From: Lachnospiraceae bacterium NE2001
GTDB taxonomy: Bacteria > Bacillota > Clostridia > Lachnospirales > Lachnospiraceae
Direction: 5' to 3'
Assembly (NCBI GenBank): GCA_900110635.1
Contig: FOEK01000028.1
Span: 1 to 34,231 of the forward strand
Length of the DNA: 34,231 nt
Both the position numbers and the translations under genes were made by a program. Position 1 is the first letter of the stretch. Each line of letters starts with the position of its first letter. Shown here piece by piece: positions 25,349-32,746 of this stretch. Below the pieces are notes generated by a model. That model worked only from the letters and a program-made list of their open reading frames with translations, made no database searches and had not been told where the DNA came from.

Positions 25349-25385
25349 ATGTGACAAGTAAGTAACAAGTTAGCATTTGTCACAT
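25349..25385. terminator. TGTGACAA hairpin, copy 3
   Basis: ATGTGACAA (25349-25357) pairs with TTGTCACAT (25377-25385) around a loop of 19 bases. No T run follows on the plus strand, so it may only weaken read-through. Confidence 0.55.
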
Positions 25386-25398
25386 ACAGGAGAGGGGT

Positions 25399-26337
25399 AT
25401 GTATTACTTTATAGTTAATTATACAGGTGGCAGTGGAAAAGCTAAGAAAACCTGGGATAGAGTTCACCTTTTGCTAAAACAGAAGGGGATTGAATATAAG
25501 GCGTTTGTTACCAAGTATGGTGGACACGCGTCTGAACTTGCCAAGAGAATCTCAGAACTTGAGGAAGAAGATATCAGACTTATCGTGGTTGGCGGAGACG
25601 GAACTATAAATGAGGTCTTGAATGGTATCACAGATTTTGATAGAATCCGTTTTGGAGTTATTCCAACTGGTTCGGGAAATGATTTCGCTCGAGGTATGGG
25701 AATTCCTAAGAATACTGATGAGGCGCTGGACAAGATTCTTGCTTCTTCAAGAGGTATGAACATAGATCTTGGCGAGGTAACTACTGAGAATGGTTACAAG
25801 AGAATCTTCGGTATCAGCTCAGGTATTGGTCTTGATGCTATAGTATGTAAGAAGATGCTTAATTCAAAGACCAAGAACGTACTTAATAAGATAAAGCTGG
25901 GACATATAGCTTATATTATCCTTACGATTACGACGCTTTTCTCTATGGAAACCTACAAGGTTAAGGTGTGGATGAAGCTTCGTGATGAGGAGGGAGGAGA
26001 GCAGTCCCTTAGTTTTAAGGATCTGATCTTCCTTTCAGCTATGAACTTTCAGGCTGAGGGAGGCGGCGTTCCTATGAATCCGAATGCTAAGGCTGATGAT
26101 GGCCTGCTTTCCATATGTGCGGTAAATGGTATCCCTAAGTGGAGAACTTTCCTTCTTCTTCCTGTTCTTATGAAAGCAAAACACGAAGGAAAGAAGGGAT
26201 TTATGCTTCAGGATGTTGAGTACCTTGTGTTCGATGCAGATCGTCCTATGGTTCTTCACGGCGATGGAGAATATCTTGGTGATGAGAAGCATATCGAGAT
26301 GAGAGTGCTTAGAAATATTTTAAATGTAATGGTTTGA
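25399..26337 (+). CDS. YegS/DagK-family lipid kinase
   Basis: 312 residues, the family's usual length. MYYFIVNYTGGSGKAKK is the N-terminal nucleotide-binding strand and loop, VVGGDGTINEVLNGI is the diacylglycerol kinase catalytic GGDGT motif, and IPTGSGNDFARGMGIP is the second conserved loop. The C-terminal half carries NFQAEGGGVPMNPNAKADDG and VLHGDGEYLGD, as in DgkB/YegS. It probably phosphorylates diacylglycerol or a related lipid at the membrane face, returning it to phospholipid synthesis. AGGAG lies before the ATG. A terminator-like hairpin follows at 26393. Confidence 0.93.
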   Translation: MYYFIVNYTGGSGKAKKTWDRVHLLLKQKGIEYKAFVTKYGGHASELAKRISELEEEDIRLIVVGGDGTINEVLNGITDFDRIRFGVIPTGSGNDFARGMGIPKNTDEALDKILASSRGMNIDLGEVTTENGYKRIFGISSGIGLDAIVCKKMLNSKTKNVLNKIKLGHIAYIILTITTLFSMETYKVKVWMKLRDEEGGEQSLSFKDLIFLSAMNFQAEGGGVPMNPNAKADDGLLSICAVNGIPKWRTFLLLPVLMKAKHEGKKGFMLQDVEYLVFDADRPMVLHGDGEYLGDEKHIEMRVLRNILNVMV

Positions 26338-26392
26338 TTTTTTACATAGATTTTACTTAGGAATAACATATAATTTATAAAAAAGTACTAGG

Positions 26393-26429
26393 ATGGATTC
26401 TGATGCGTAAATCATCCGAATCCATTTTT
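26393..26429 (+). terminator. Terminator after the lipid kinase gene, close to the next start
   Basis: ATGGATTC (26393-26400) pairs with GAATCCAT (26418-26425), and TTTTT overlaps the end. It lies only 20 bases before the TTG start of the Na/Pi gene, while a TATAAT at about 26370 lies upstream of it, so it could also work as an attenuator for that gene. Confidence 0.65.
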
Positions 26430-26449
26430 GTTAATTTAGGAGAAATGAT

Positions 26450-28474
26450 TTGATAAACTTTCTGGAATTGTTTGGTGGTGTGGGTCTTTTCTTGTTTGGC
26501 ATGAATCTTATGGGAAAGTCGCTTGAAAAGCTCGCTGGTGGCGGTCTTGAGAAGATACTACAAACTCTGACGACTAGTAAAAGAAAAGGTGTTGGAAATA
26601 TTAAAGGCTGGGGACTTGGACTTTGTGTTACTGGTATAATCCAGAGTTCAGCTGCAACAACTATAATGCTTATTGGTTTTGTAAATGCTGGAATTATGAG
26701 TCTGGCTCAGGCAATACCAGTAGTTTATGGAGCAAATGTTGGTAGTACAGTAACTGCACAAATATTAAGATTGGGTGATCTTGGTTCTGGAAGTTTGGTT
26801 CTCCAATTATTAAAACCATCTTCATTTGCACCGATGCTTGTTGCTGTTGGTACTCTGATATATTTATTTACAAAAAAGCAAAAGCTTAAAGATGTTGCTG
26901 GAATACTAGTGGGTCTCGGAACCCTTTTTTATGGAATGACTATGATGGAGGAAGTCTTTGCTCCTCTTAAAGAGTCAGAACAGTTCCAGAGTTTCTTCTT
27001 ATCGTTTAGTAATCCTTTTATAGGTATCTTAACAGGTCTATTGTTAACTGCACTGATTCAAAGTTCCAGTGCCTCTGTTGGTATACTTCAGGCACTTTCA
27101 GCTACAGGTGGTGTTACCTATGGCATTGCTATTCCTATTATCATCGGTCAAAATATTGGTAAATGTATGACAATTATTATTGGTGGAATAGGAGCAAATA
27201 AAAAAGCAAAGAGAGTGGCTCTTAGTTATCTTCTTTTCAATATAGTTGGCGCAATCATTTTTACCATTATTATATATTCAATATATTACACAGTGGGTAT
27301 TCCGTTTTTTGCTAAGACAGTTAACCGAGGCGATATCGCAAATATCCATCTTGCTTTTAATCTTATCATAAGTGTAGTTCTTCTGCCATTTTCAAAGCAG
27401 ATGGCTGATCTGACCGGAAAACTTCTTAGAGATTCAGATGAAAATCCAAGTGATGTAGAATTTAAGAAACTTGATGATATGCTTCTTAAAACCCCTGGTA
27501 TTGCTTTGGCTCAGTGTAGAAATCTTATGAATATGATGAGCGAAAAACTGCTTCGCAATTATGAATTATCAATTTCTCTTTTATCTGAATATGATAAGAC
27601 TGCATTTAATGAGTTAAATGAAAATGAAGATTTTATAGATAAGTGTGAGACCATTCTCACGGCCTATATGGTAAAGATAGATAGAAGCAGACTCACCATA
27701 GACAATAAGAATATGCTTACTGAAATGCTAAGTACAGTGGGGGATTACGAGAGAATAGGTGATTATTCTATGAATATAGCCTTTACTGCTCAGGAGTGTT
27801 ATGAAGGGAAGATAAAGTTTTCTGAAAAAGGAAAGAATGAGATCGATACTATTACTGATGCTGTAAGGCATTTGCTTAAAATGACATTTGATGCAACGAA
27901 TAGCGAGAATATTAATGAGGCATATAAGGTTTATCCGCTATCAAAAACAGTAAATATGATGAAAGATTTGATAGAACAGCATCATGTTGAGAGGCTGAGA
28001 GATGGTGATTGTGGTGTTATAGGTGGTCTGGCTTTATATGATCTTACTAGTAGTCTTGATAGAATATCGCTTCATACAAAGATTATTTCAAAATATATTA
28101 TGAAACGACTTACAAGAAATGATGAGATTGATGCAAGTCACGGAGATTTGATAGATAAGCAAAGCGAACAATATCAATCTCTGGAATCATATTATAGAAA
28201 TAAGTATTATTTGCCAATTAGTCAGCTTGATAAAGTAGAAGAAGTTCAAAATGAGAAAAATGAAAAAGAAATTAGTATAGATAAGAAATCAGATAAAAAG
28301 AAATCAGATAAAAAGAAAGAAAAGTCTGCTGACAAAAAGAAACCGGAGATTAATAAGAAGGATAGTGGCAAAAAGAAGCAAGTTAAAAAGGATAGCGGCA
28401 AAAAAAATGATGCAAAGAAGAATAAAGGGAATAAAGAAAAAGTTGATAAGACTAAGAACGGTGATAAGAGGTAA
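26450..28474 (+). CDS. Na+/phosphate cotransporter, NptA type, with PhoU-like domain
   Basis: 674 residues from a TTG start. AGGAG at 26438-26442 fits it, whereas the nearby ATG at 26445 stops after two codons. Two inverted-repeat Na_Pi_cotrans units hold the signature QSSA motifs: IIQSSAATTIMLIGF (about 65) and LIQSSSASVGILQAL (about 204). About eight hydrophobic helices lie within residues 1-325. Residues about 345-565 are helical and PhoU-like, with GDYERIGDYSMNIA as the metal-binding type motif. An unusual Lys-rich tail of about 60 residues (repeated KKSDKKKSDKKK) ends the protein. It imports inorganic phosphate with sodium. It is followed at once by a broken response-regulator gene. Confidence 0.93.
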   Translation: MINFLELFGGVGLFLFGMNLMGKSLEKLAGGGLEKILQTLTTSKRKGVGNIKGWGLGLCVTGIIQSSAATTIMLIGFVNAGIMSLAQAIPVVYGANVGSTVTAQILRLGDLGSGSLVLQLLKPSSFAPMLVAVGTLIYLFTKKQKLKDVAGILVGLGTLFYGMTMMEEVFAPLKESEQFQSFFLSFSNPFIGILTGLLLTALIQSSSASVGILQALSATGGVTYGIAIPIIIGQNIGKCMTIIIGGIGANKKAKRVALSYLLFNIVGAIIFTIIIYSIYYTVGIPFFAKTVNRGDIANIHLAFNLIISVVLLPFSKQMADLTGKLLRDSDENPSDVEFKKLDDMLLKTPGIALAQCRNLMNMMSEKLLRNYELSISLLSEYDKTAFNELNENEDFIDKCETILTAYMVKIDRSRLTIDNKNMLTEMLSTVGDYERIGDYSMNIAFTAQECYEGKIKFSEKGKNEIDTITDAVRHLLKMTFDATNSENINEAYKVYPLSKTVNMMKDLIEQHHVERLRDGDCGVIGGLALYDLTSSLDRISLHTKIISKYIMKRLTRNDEIDASHGDLIDKQSEQYQSLESYYRNKYYLPISQLDKVEEVQNEKNEKEISIDKKSDKKKSDKKKEKSADKKKPEINKKDSGKKKQVKKDSGKKNDAKKNKGNKEKVDKTKNGDKR

Positions 28475-28476
28475 TA

Positions 28477-28665
28477 ATGGCAAATATATATATTGTTGAA
28501 GACGATGTAAATATATTAGAGATAGAATCTTATTCCTTGAAGAGTAGCGGTCATATTGTGGAAGGATATGAAAGGGCTGAATCATTTTTTTAAAGAATTG
28601 ATGAACAATTACCTGATCTGGTGTTACTAGATATTATGCTTCCAGATGTGGATGGATTGGAACTA
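28477..28665 (+). pseudogene. Response-regulator remnant (OmpR/PhoB-type receiver)
   Basis: ATG 28477 has AGAGG five bases upstream and starts two bases after the transporter stop. The reading MANIYIVEDDVN...YSLKSSGH is a receiver N-terminus. An in-frame TAA at 28591-28593 interrupts it at codon 39; the same frame then continues with LPDLVLLDIMLPDVDGLEL, containing the phospho-acceptor Asp (codon 52). After codon 63 homology ends abruptly, and the rest of the receiver and the DNA-binding domain are absent. It looks like the first gene of a phosphate-type two-component pair that was mutated and then mostly deleted. This remnant occupies most of the 28475-28786 interval. Confidence 0.85.
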
Positions 28666-28688
28666 CAATCAGTATATTATTTAAATAA

Positions 28689-28727
28689 AAGTCAATGGGG
28701 GGATTGCCTCATTGACTTATTTTTTTA
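28689..28727 (+). terminator. Terminator after the response-regulator remnant
   Basis: AAGTCAATG (28689-28697) pairs with CATTGACTT (28710-28718); a G/C-rich inner stem and a run of seven T complete it. It closes the transporter transcript. Confidence 0.88.
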
Positions 28728-28752
28728 TTGTGTTATATTAGAGATGACTAAC

Positions 28753-28784
28753 TACATTTTTAAAGTTTAAATGTATTACATTTT
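28753..28784. promoter_or_regulatory. Three TACATTT half-sites before the copper ATPase gene
   Basis: TACATTTT (28753-28760), AAATGTA (28769-28775) and TACATTTT (28777-28784) are alternating inverted half-sites; the last two form the near-perfect palindrome AAATGTA-T-TACATTT. TACA/TGTA half-sites are used by CopY/BlaI-type repressors, although the spacing here is not the standard cop box. Confidence 0.4.
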
Positions 28785-28786
28785 AG

Positions 28787-31378
28787 ATGGTTTTTGATAT
28801 GAGAAAGTTTGAGGTAAATGGTATGAGTTGCGCCGCTTGTCAGGCGCGTGTGGAGAAGGCTGTGTCGGGCGTCAAGGGTGTGGATTCTTGTGCTGTCAGC
28901 CTTCTTACTAATTCGATGGGCGTGGAAGGCTCTGCCAGTGATGATGATATAATAAAAGCAGTGGAAGCGGCTGGGTATGGCGCCTCGGTTATGGAAAGGG
29001 CTCTGGAGGATAAAGAGTCTCCCAAACTTGTGAGACGTCTTGTCAGCTCTATCGGCATCTTACTTCTTTTGATGTATCTATCCATGGGACATATGATGCT
29101 GGGATGGCCTGTCCCATCTGGTTTACATAATCATGTAACTCTGGCTATAGTTGAGATGATTCTTGCCATAGCTGTAATGGTTATAAATAATAAGTTTTTT
29201 GTAAGTGGCTTCAGGTCACTATTTCATCTTGCTCCAAATATGGACACCCTCGTAGCCCTCGGCAGTACGGCTTCATTTGGCTATAGTCTTGTGGAGCTTT
29301 TTATTATGATTAGGGCTTCATCCAGAGGTGACTCTGATACGGTTATGAGCTATGCAATGAATCTGTATTTTGAGTCTGCCGCTATGATACCAACACTTAT
29401 AACTATTGGAAAACTTCTTGAGGCAAAGGCTAAGGGAAGAACCACAAACGCTCTTAAGAGTCTTCTTGCTCTGTCACCTAAGGAAGCCCGGGTATTACGG
29501 GATGGACAGGAAATCAACGTTCCGGTTGAGGATGTAAAGGTTGGTGATATTTATATCCTGAAAGCTGGCGATGCTGTTCCTGTTGATGGAGTAGTGCTGG
29601 AAGGCACTTCGGCTATTGACGAGTCTGCACTTACAGGAGAGAGTATTCCTGTTGATAAACAGCAGGGAGATAAAGTTTCTGCTGGCACGATCAATACAAA
29701 TGGTTTCTTAAAATGTACCGCCACCAGAGTGGGGGAGGATACAACCCTGTCACAGATAATTCAGATGGTTGGTGACGCGGCAGCAACAAAGGCTCCACTT
29801 GCCCGTATTGCTGATAAAGTGTCGGCTATATTTGTTCCAACTGTAATGGGTCTTGCACTACTTACATTTATAGTATGGGTTATTATAGGACAGACACCAG
29901 GTTTTGCCATAGCCAGAGCAATATCCGTGCTTGTTATCAGCTGTCCTTGTGCTTTGGGACTAGCAACCCCTGTTGCTATAATGGTTGGAAATGGAGTCGG
30001 AGCAAAGAATGGTATATTATACAAAACTGCAGAAGCTCTGGAAGGTGCAGGACGTGTTAATGCTGTGATTCTAGATAAGACAGGAACTATTACAAAGGGC
30101 GAACCTGGAGTTACTGATGTTATTCCAGCTGATGGAGTTAGTAGCGAAGAACTACTAACTATTGCTTATAGTCTGGAAAAAATGTCAGAGCATCCGCTGG
30201 CCAGAGCTGTTGTTGATTATGTTAGTGATATTTCAACTATTGAACTGACAAACTTTGAAACAATGGCTGGGGCTGGTATAAAGGCTGTCGTAAGCACTTC
30301 TTTTTCTGGTGATGGCTGGAACGTTGAAGAAGGAAAGCTGTTAGAAGGTGGAAGCCTAAAATATATGAAGGACAGACTTCATAACTCTGATACCATTGAC
30401 ACAGCCAATAAGCTATCTTTAGATGGAAAGACTCCGCTTCTTTTTATGGAAGGAGAACGTTTTCTTGGTATTATAGCTGTGGCAGATCAGGTGAAAGAGG
30501 ATAGTGCTGAGGCGATAAATGAGCTGAAGCAGATGGGTATCTATACAGTTATGTTAACTGGAGATAATGAGGTAACAGCAAATGCTATTGCTAAAAAAGT
30601 CTTTGTTGATAAGGTGATTGCAGGGGTTATGCCTAGTCAGAAGGAACAGGTGGTTGCTTCTTTACAGAAAATTATGTCAACTAATTTGAAAGCGGATTCC
30701 TCCGGTGCTTTAAAGTCAGATCCGAAATCATACAGGGTTGCCATGGTTGGTGATGGAATAAATGATGCAGTTGCACTTACCAGGGCAGATACAGGCTTTG
30801 CTATAGGAGCAGGAACTGACGTTGCTGTTGAAGCAGCTGATGTGGTGCTTATGAAGAACAGCATTAAAGATGCTGCGGCTGCCATAAGGCTCAGCAGGAA
30901 AACCATCACAAACATACACCAGAATCTGTTTTGGGCATTTTTCTATAATGCTCTTTGTATACCGCTTGCTATGGGGGTATATGGTATAGCTATGAAACCA
31001 ATGTATGGCGCAGCAGCTATGGCTTGCTCAAGTGTATTTGTCTGTCTAAATGCACTTCGACTAAATCTTGTAAGGCTTTATGATTCAAGTAAAGATAAGC
31101 CTCTCAAGAAGAATAATTATCAAATAGATAAATGTCAAATAATAGATAAAAATGAAGGAGATAATGAGATGAAGAAGACTATTAAAATCGAAGGAATGAT
31201 GTGTCCACATTGTGAGGCTACTGTAAAGAAGGCGCTTGAAGCACTTGATGGTGTAACCAGTGCCGAGGCCAGCCACGAAAAGGGAATCGCTGAGGTGGTT
31301 CTCGAGAAGGAGGTGTCAGATGACATTTTAACAAAGGCTGTTACAGATAAGGATTATACAGTTGTTGGTATTGAATAG
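28787..31378 (+). CDS. copA: Copper-exporting P1B-type ATPase with a C-terminal CopZ-like domain
   Basis: 863 residues; ATG 28787 or 28799, neither with a strong ribosome binding site. The N-terminal HMA metal-binding domain carries GMSCAAC at 12-18. Then come the membrane helices, the actuator TGES loop (ALTGESIPV), the copper channel motif CPC at 386-388 (SCPCALGLATP), the phosphorylated Asp D430 in DKTGTI, SEHPLA for nucleotide binding and MVGDGINDA. The ATPase would normally end near residue 775 (RLYDSSKDKPL). Here the frame continues through a polar linker into a second HMA domain (GMMCPHCEATVKKAL, about 802-816) resembling the free chaperone CopZ. A strong internal ribosome binding site and ATG precede that domain. 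It exports Cu(I) at the inner membrane. Confidence 0.92.
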   Translation: MVFDMRKFEVNGMSCAACQARVEKAVSGVKGVDSCAVSLLTNSMGVEGSASDDDIIKAVEAAGYGASVMERALEDKESPKLVRRLVSSIGILLLLMYLSMGHMMLGWPVPSGLHNHVTLAIVEMILAIAVMVINNKFFVSGFRSLFHLAPNMDTLVALGSTASFGYSLVELFIMIRASSRGDSDTVMSYAMNLYFESAAMIPTLITIGKLLEAKAKGRTTNALKSLLALSPKEARVLRDGQEINVPVEDVKVGDIYILKAGDAVPVDGVVLEGTSAIDESALTGESIPVDKQQGDKVSAGTINTNGFLKCTATRVGEDTTLSQIIQMVGDAAATKAPLARIADKVSAIFVPTVMGLALLTFIVWVIIGQTPGFAIARAISVLVISCPCALGLATPVAIMVGNGVGAKNGILYKTAEALEGAGRVNAVILDKTGTITKGEPGVTDVIPADGVSSEELLTIAYSLEKMSEHPLARAVVDYVSDISTIELTNFETMAGAGIKAVVSTSFSGDGWNVEEGKLLEGGSLKYMKDRLHNSDTIDTANKLSLDGKTPLLFMEGERFLGIIAVADQVKEDSAEAINELKQMGIYTVMLTGDNEVTANAIAKKVFVDKVIAGVMPSQKEQVVASLQKIMSTNLKADSSGALKSDPKSYRVAMVGDGINDAVALTRADTGFAIGAGTDVAVEAADVVLMKNSIKDAAAAIRLSRKTITNIHQNLFWAFFYNALCIPLAMGVYGIAMKPMYGAAAMACSSVFVCLNALRLNLVRLYDSSKDKPLKKNNYQIDKCQIIDKNEGDNEMKKTIKIEGMMCPHCEATVKKALEALDGVTSAEASHEKGIAEVVLEKEVSDDILTKAVTDKDYTVVGIE
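31169..31378 (+). CDS. copZ: Possible internally started CopZ-like copper chaperone
   Basis: Inside the copA frame, GAAGGAG (31154-31160) lies eight bases before an in-frame ATG at 31169, a better start signal than that of copA itself. The resulting 69-residue product has exactly the length and GMMCPHC motif of CopZ, the cytoplasmic Cu(I) chaperone. The linker just before it (YQIDKCQIIDKNEGDNE) looks like former intergenic DNA. The sequence therefore allows both a fused domain and a free chaperone. Separate production is inference. Confidence 0.5.
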   Translation: MKKTIKIEGMMCPHCEATVKKALEALDGVTSAEASHEKGIAEVVLEKEVSDDILTKAVTDKDYTVVGIE

Positions 31379-31522
31379 AGCGGTTTACATAAATGAAATC
31401 AAATACAAATAAAAGAAATTAAGGCATATAATTTCGTTAAAAATGACGGAAATTTTAAGTTGCACCAAACGCTACTTTTATAGTATCGTTATGGGGTACA
31501 AAAGCTTGGGGAGGACAGCAAT

Positions 31523-32707
31523 ATGGTTACTAATATTTCAGATTCAATTAAGTATGTAGGGGTTGATGATCACGAGCTTGATCTGTTTGAGGGACAGTAC
31601 ATTGTTCCTGACGGAATGGCATATAATTCATACGTTATCGTAGATGAGAAGACAGCTGTTATGGACACTGTTGATGGAAACTTCACTGATGAGTGGATTG
31701 CAAATGTTAAAGAAGCTCTTGGTGACAGAGGCCTGGATTACATTGTCGTACAGCATATGGAGCCTGATCATTCAGGAAGCTTTGGAAAGGCTATAGAGGT
31801 CTTCCCAAATGCAAAGATCGTTGGTAATGCTAAGACATTTGTCTTTATTGGTCAGTTCTTTGATGGACTGGATATAGAGGATAGAAAAGTAGTTGTAACT
31901 GAGGGCGATACGCTGTCTCTTGGTTCACATACTTTGAAGTTTATCCTTGCGCCAATGATCCATTGGCCAGAGGTTATGATGACCTATGAAGAGAGCGAGA
32001 AGGTGTTCTTCTCAGCAGACGCATTTGGCAAGTTTGGTGCACTGGACTATGATGATCCAGAGGGCTGGGCTTGTGAAGCTAGACGTTACTATTTTGGAAT
32101 TGTTGGAAAGTACGGAGTTCCTGTTCAGGGGCTTCTTAAGAAGGCAGCTAGCCTGGAGATAGAGAAGATCCTGCCTCTTCACGGACCAGTTCTTCCAATG
32201 CCTGGTGACGAGCTTAGCTACTATATAGATACCTATAATACCTGGAGCAGCTATGAGCCAGAGACTCACGGAGTATTCGTGGCTTATGCTTCGATTCACG
32301 GAAATACAGCAAAGGCAGCGAACAAGCTGGCAGAGATGCTGGAAGCACGCGGCGAGAAGGTCGCTATCTCTGATATTTGCAGAGAGGATATGGCAGAGTG
32401 TGTAGAGGATGCATTTAGATATGACCGTATGGTTATCTGCTCCTCCAGCTACGATGGTGGCATCTTCCTTCCAATGTTTGATTTCCTGAATCATTTAACA
32501 GTTAAGACATATCAGAACCGCAAAGTATTCATTATGGAAAATGGATCCTGGGCTCCAAGTGCAGCTAGAACTGCAAAGGGTATCATCGAGGGATGGAAGA
32601 ACGTAACACTTCTTGACCCGGTTGTGACAATAAAGAGCACTATGAAGGATAGCGATATCCCTAATATAGAAGCACTGGCTGACGCTATTGTTGAGGCTGG
32701 TAAATAA
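31523..32707 (+). CDS. Flavodiiron protein (FprA family A-type flavoprotein)
   Basis: 394 residues, the family length, behind GGGGAGG. The N-terminal metallo-beta-lactamase-like domain (about 1-250) carries the diiron ligands H78-x-E80-x-D82-H83 in VQHMEPDHSGS, H147 in MIHWPE, D166 in FSADAFG, and a late His in LPLHGPVLP. The C-terminal flavodoxin domain (about 252-392) binds FMN (VAYASIHGNTAKAANKL). These proteins reduce O2 to water or NO to N2O and protect anaerobes. The genes for its rubredoxin-type electron donors are not seen nearby. A possible promoter (TTGCAC at about 31461) is weak. Confidence 0.96.
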   Translation: MVTNISDSIKYVGVDDHELDLFEGQYIVPDGMAYNSYVIVDEKTAVMDTVDGNFTDEWIANVKEALGDRGLDYIVVQHMEPDHSGSFGKAIEVFPNAKIVGNAKTFVFIGQFFDGLDIEDRKVVVTEGDTLSLGSHTLKFILAPMIHWPEVMMTYEESEKVFFSADAFGKFGALDYDDPEGWACEARRYYFGIVGKYGVPVQGLLKKAASLEIEKILPLHGPVLPMPGDELSYYIDTYNTWSSYEPETHGVFVAYASIHGNTAKAANKLAEMLEARGEKVAISDICREDMAECVEDAFRYDRMVICSSSYDGGIFLPMFDFLNHLTVKTYQNRKVFIMENGSWAPSAARTAKGIIEGWKNVTLLDPVVTIKSTMKDSDIPNIEALADAIVEAGK

Positions 32708-32710
32708 TTA

Positions 32711-32731
32711 TATTGCATTTTACCTGCAATA
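32711..32731. other. Small hairpin between the flavodiiron and PurF-like genes
   Basis: TATTGCA and TGCAATA form a perfect 7-base stem around TTTTACC. No T run follows on the plus strand, so it is not a clear terminator and the two genes may be cotranscribed. Confidence 0.5.
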
Positions 32732-32746
32732 AAAAAGGAGTTAACA

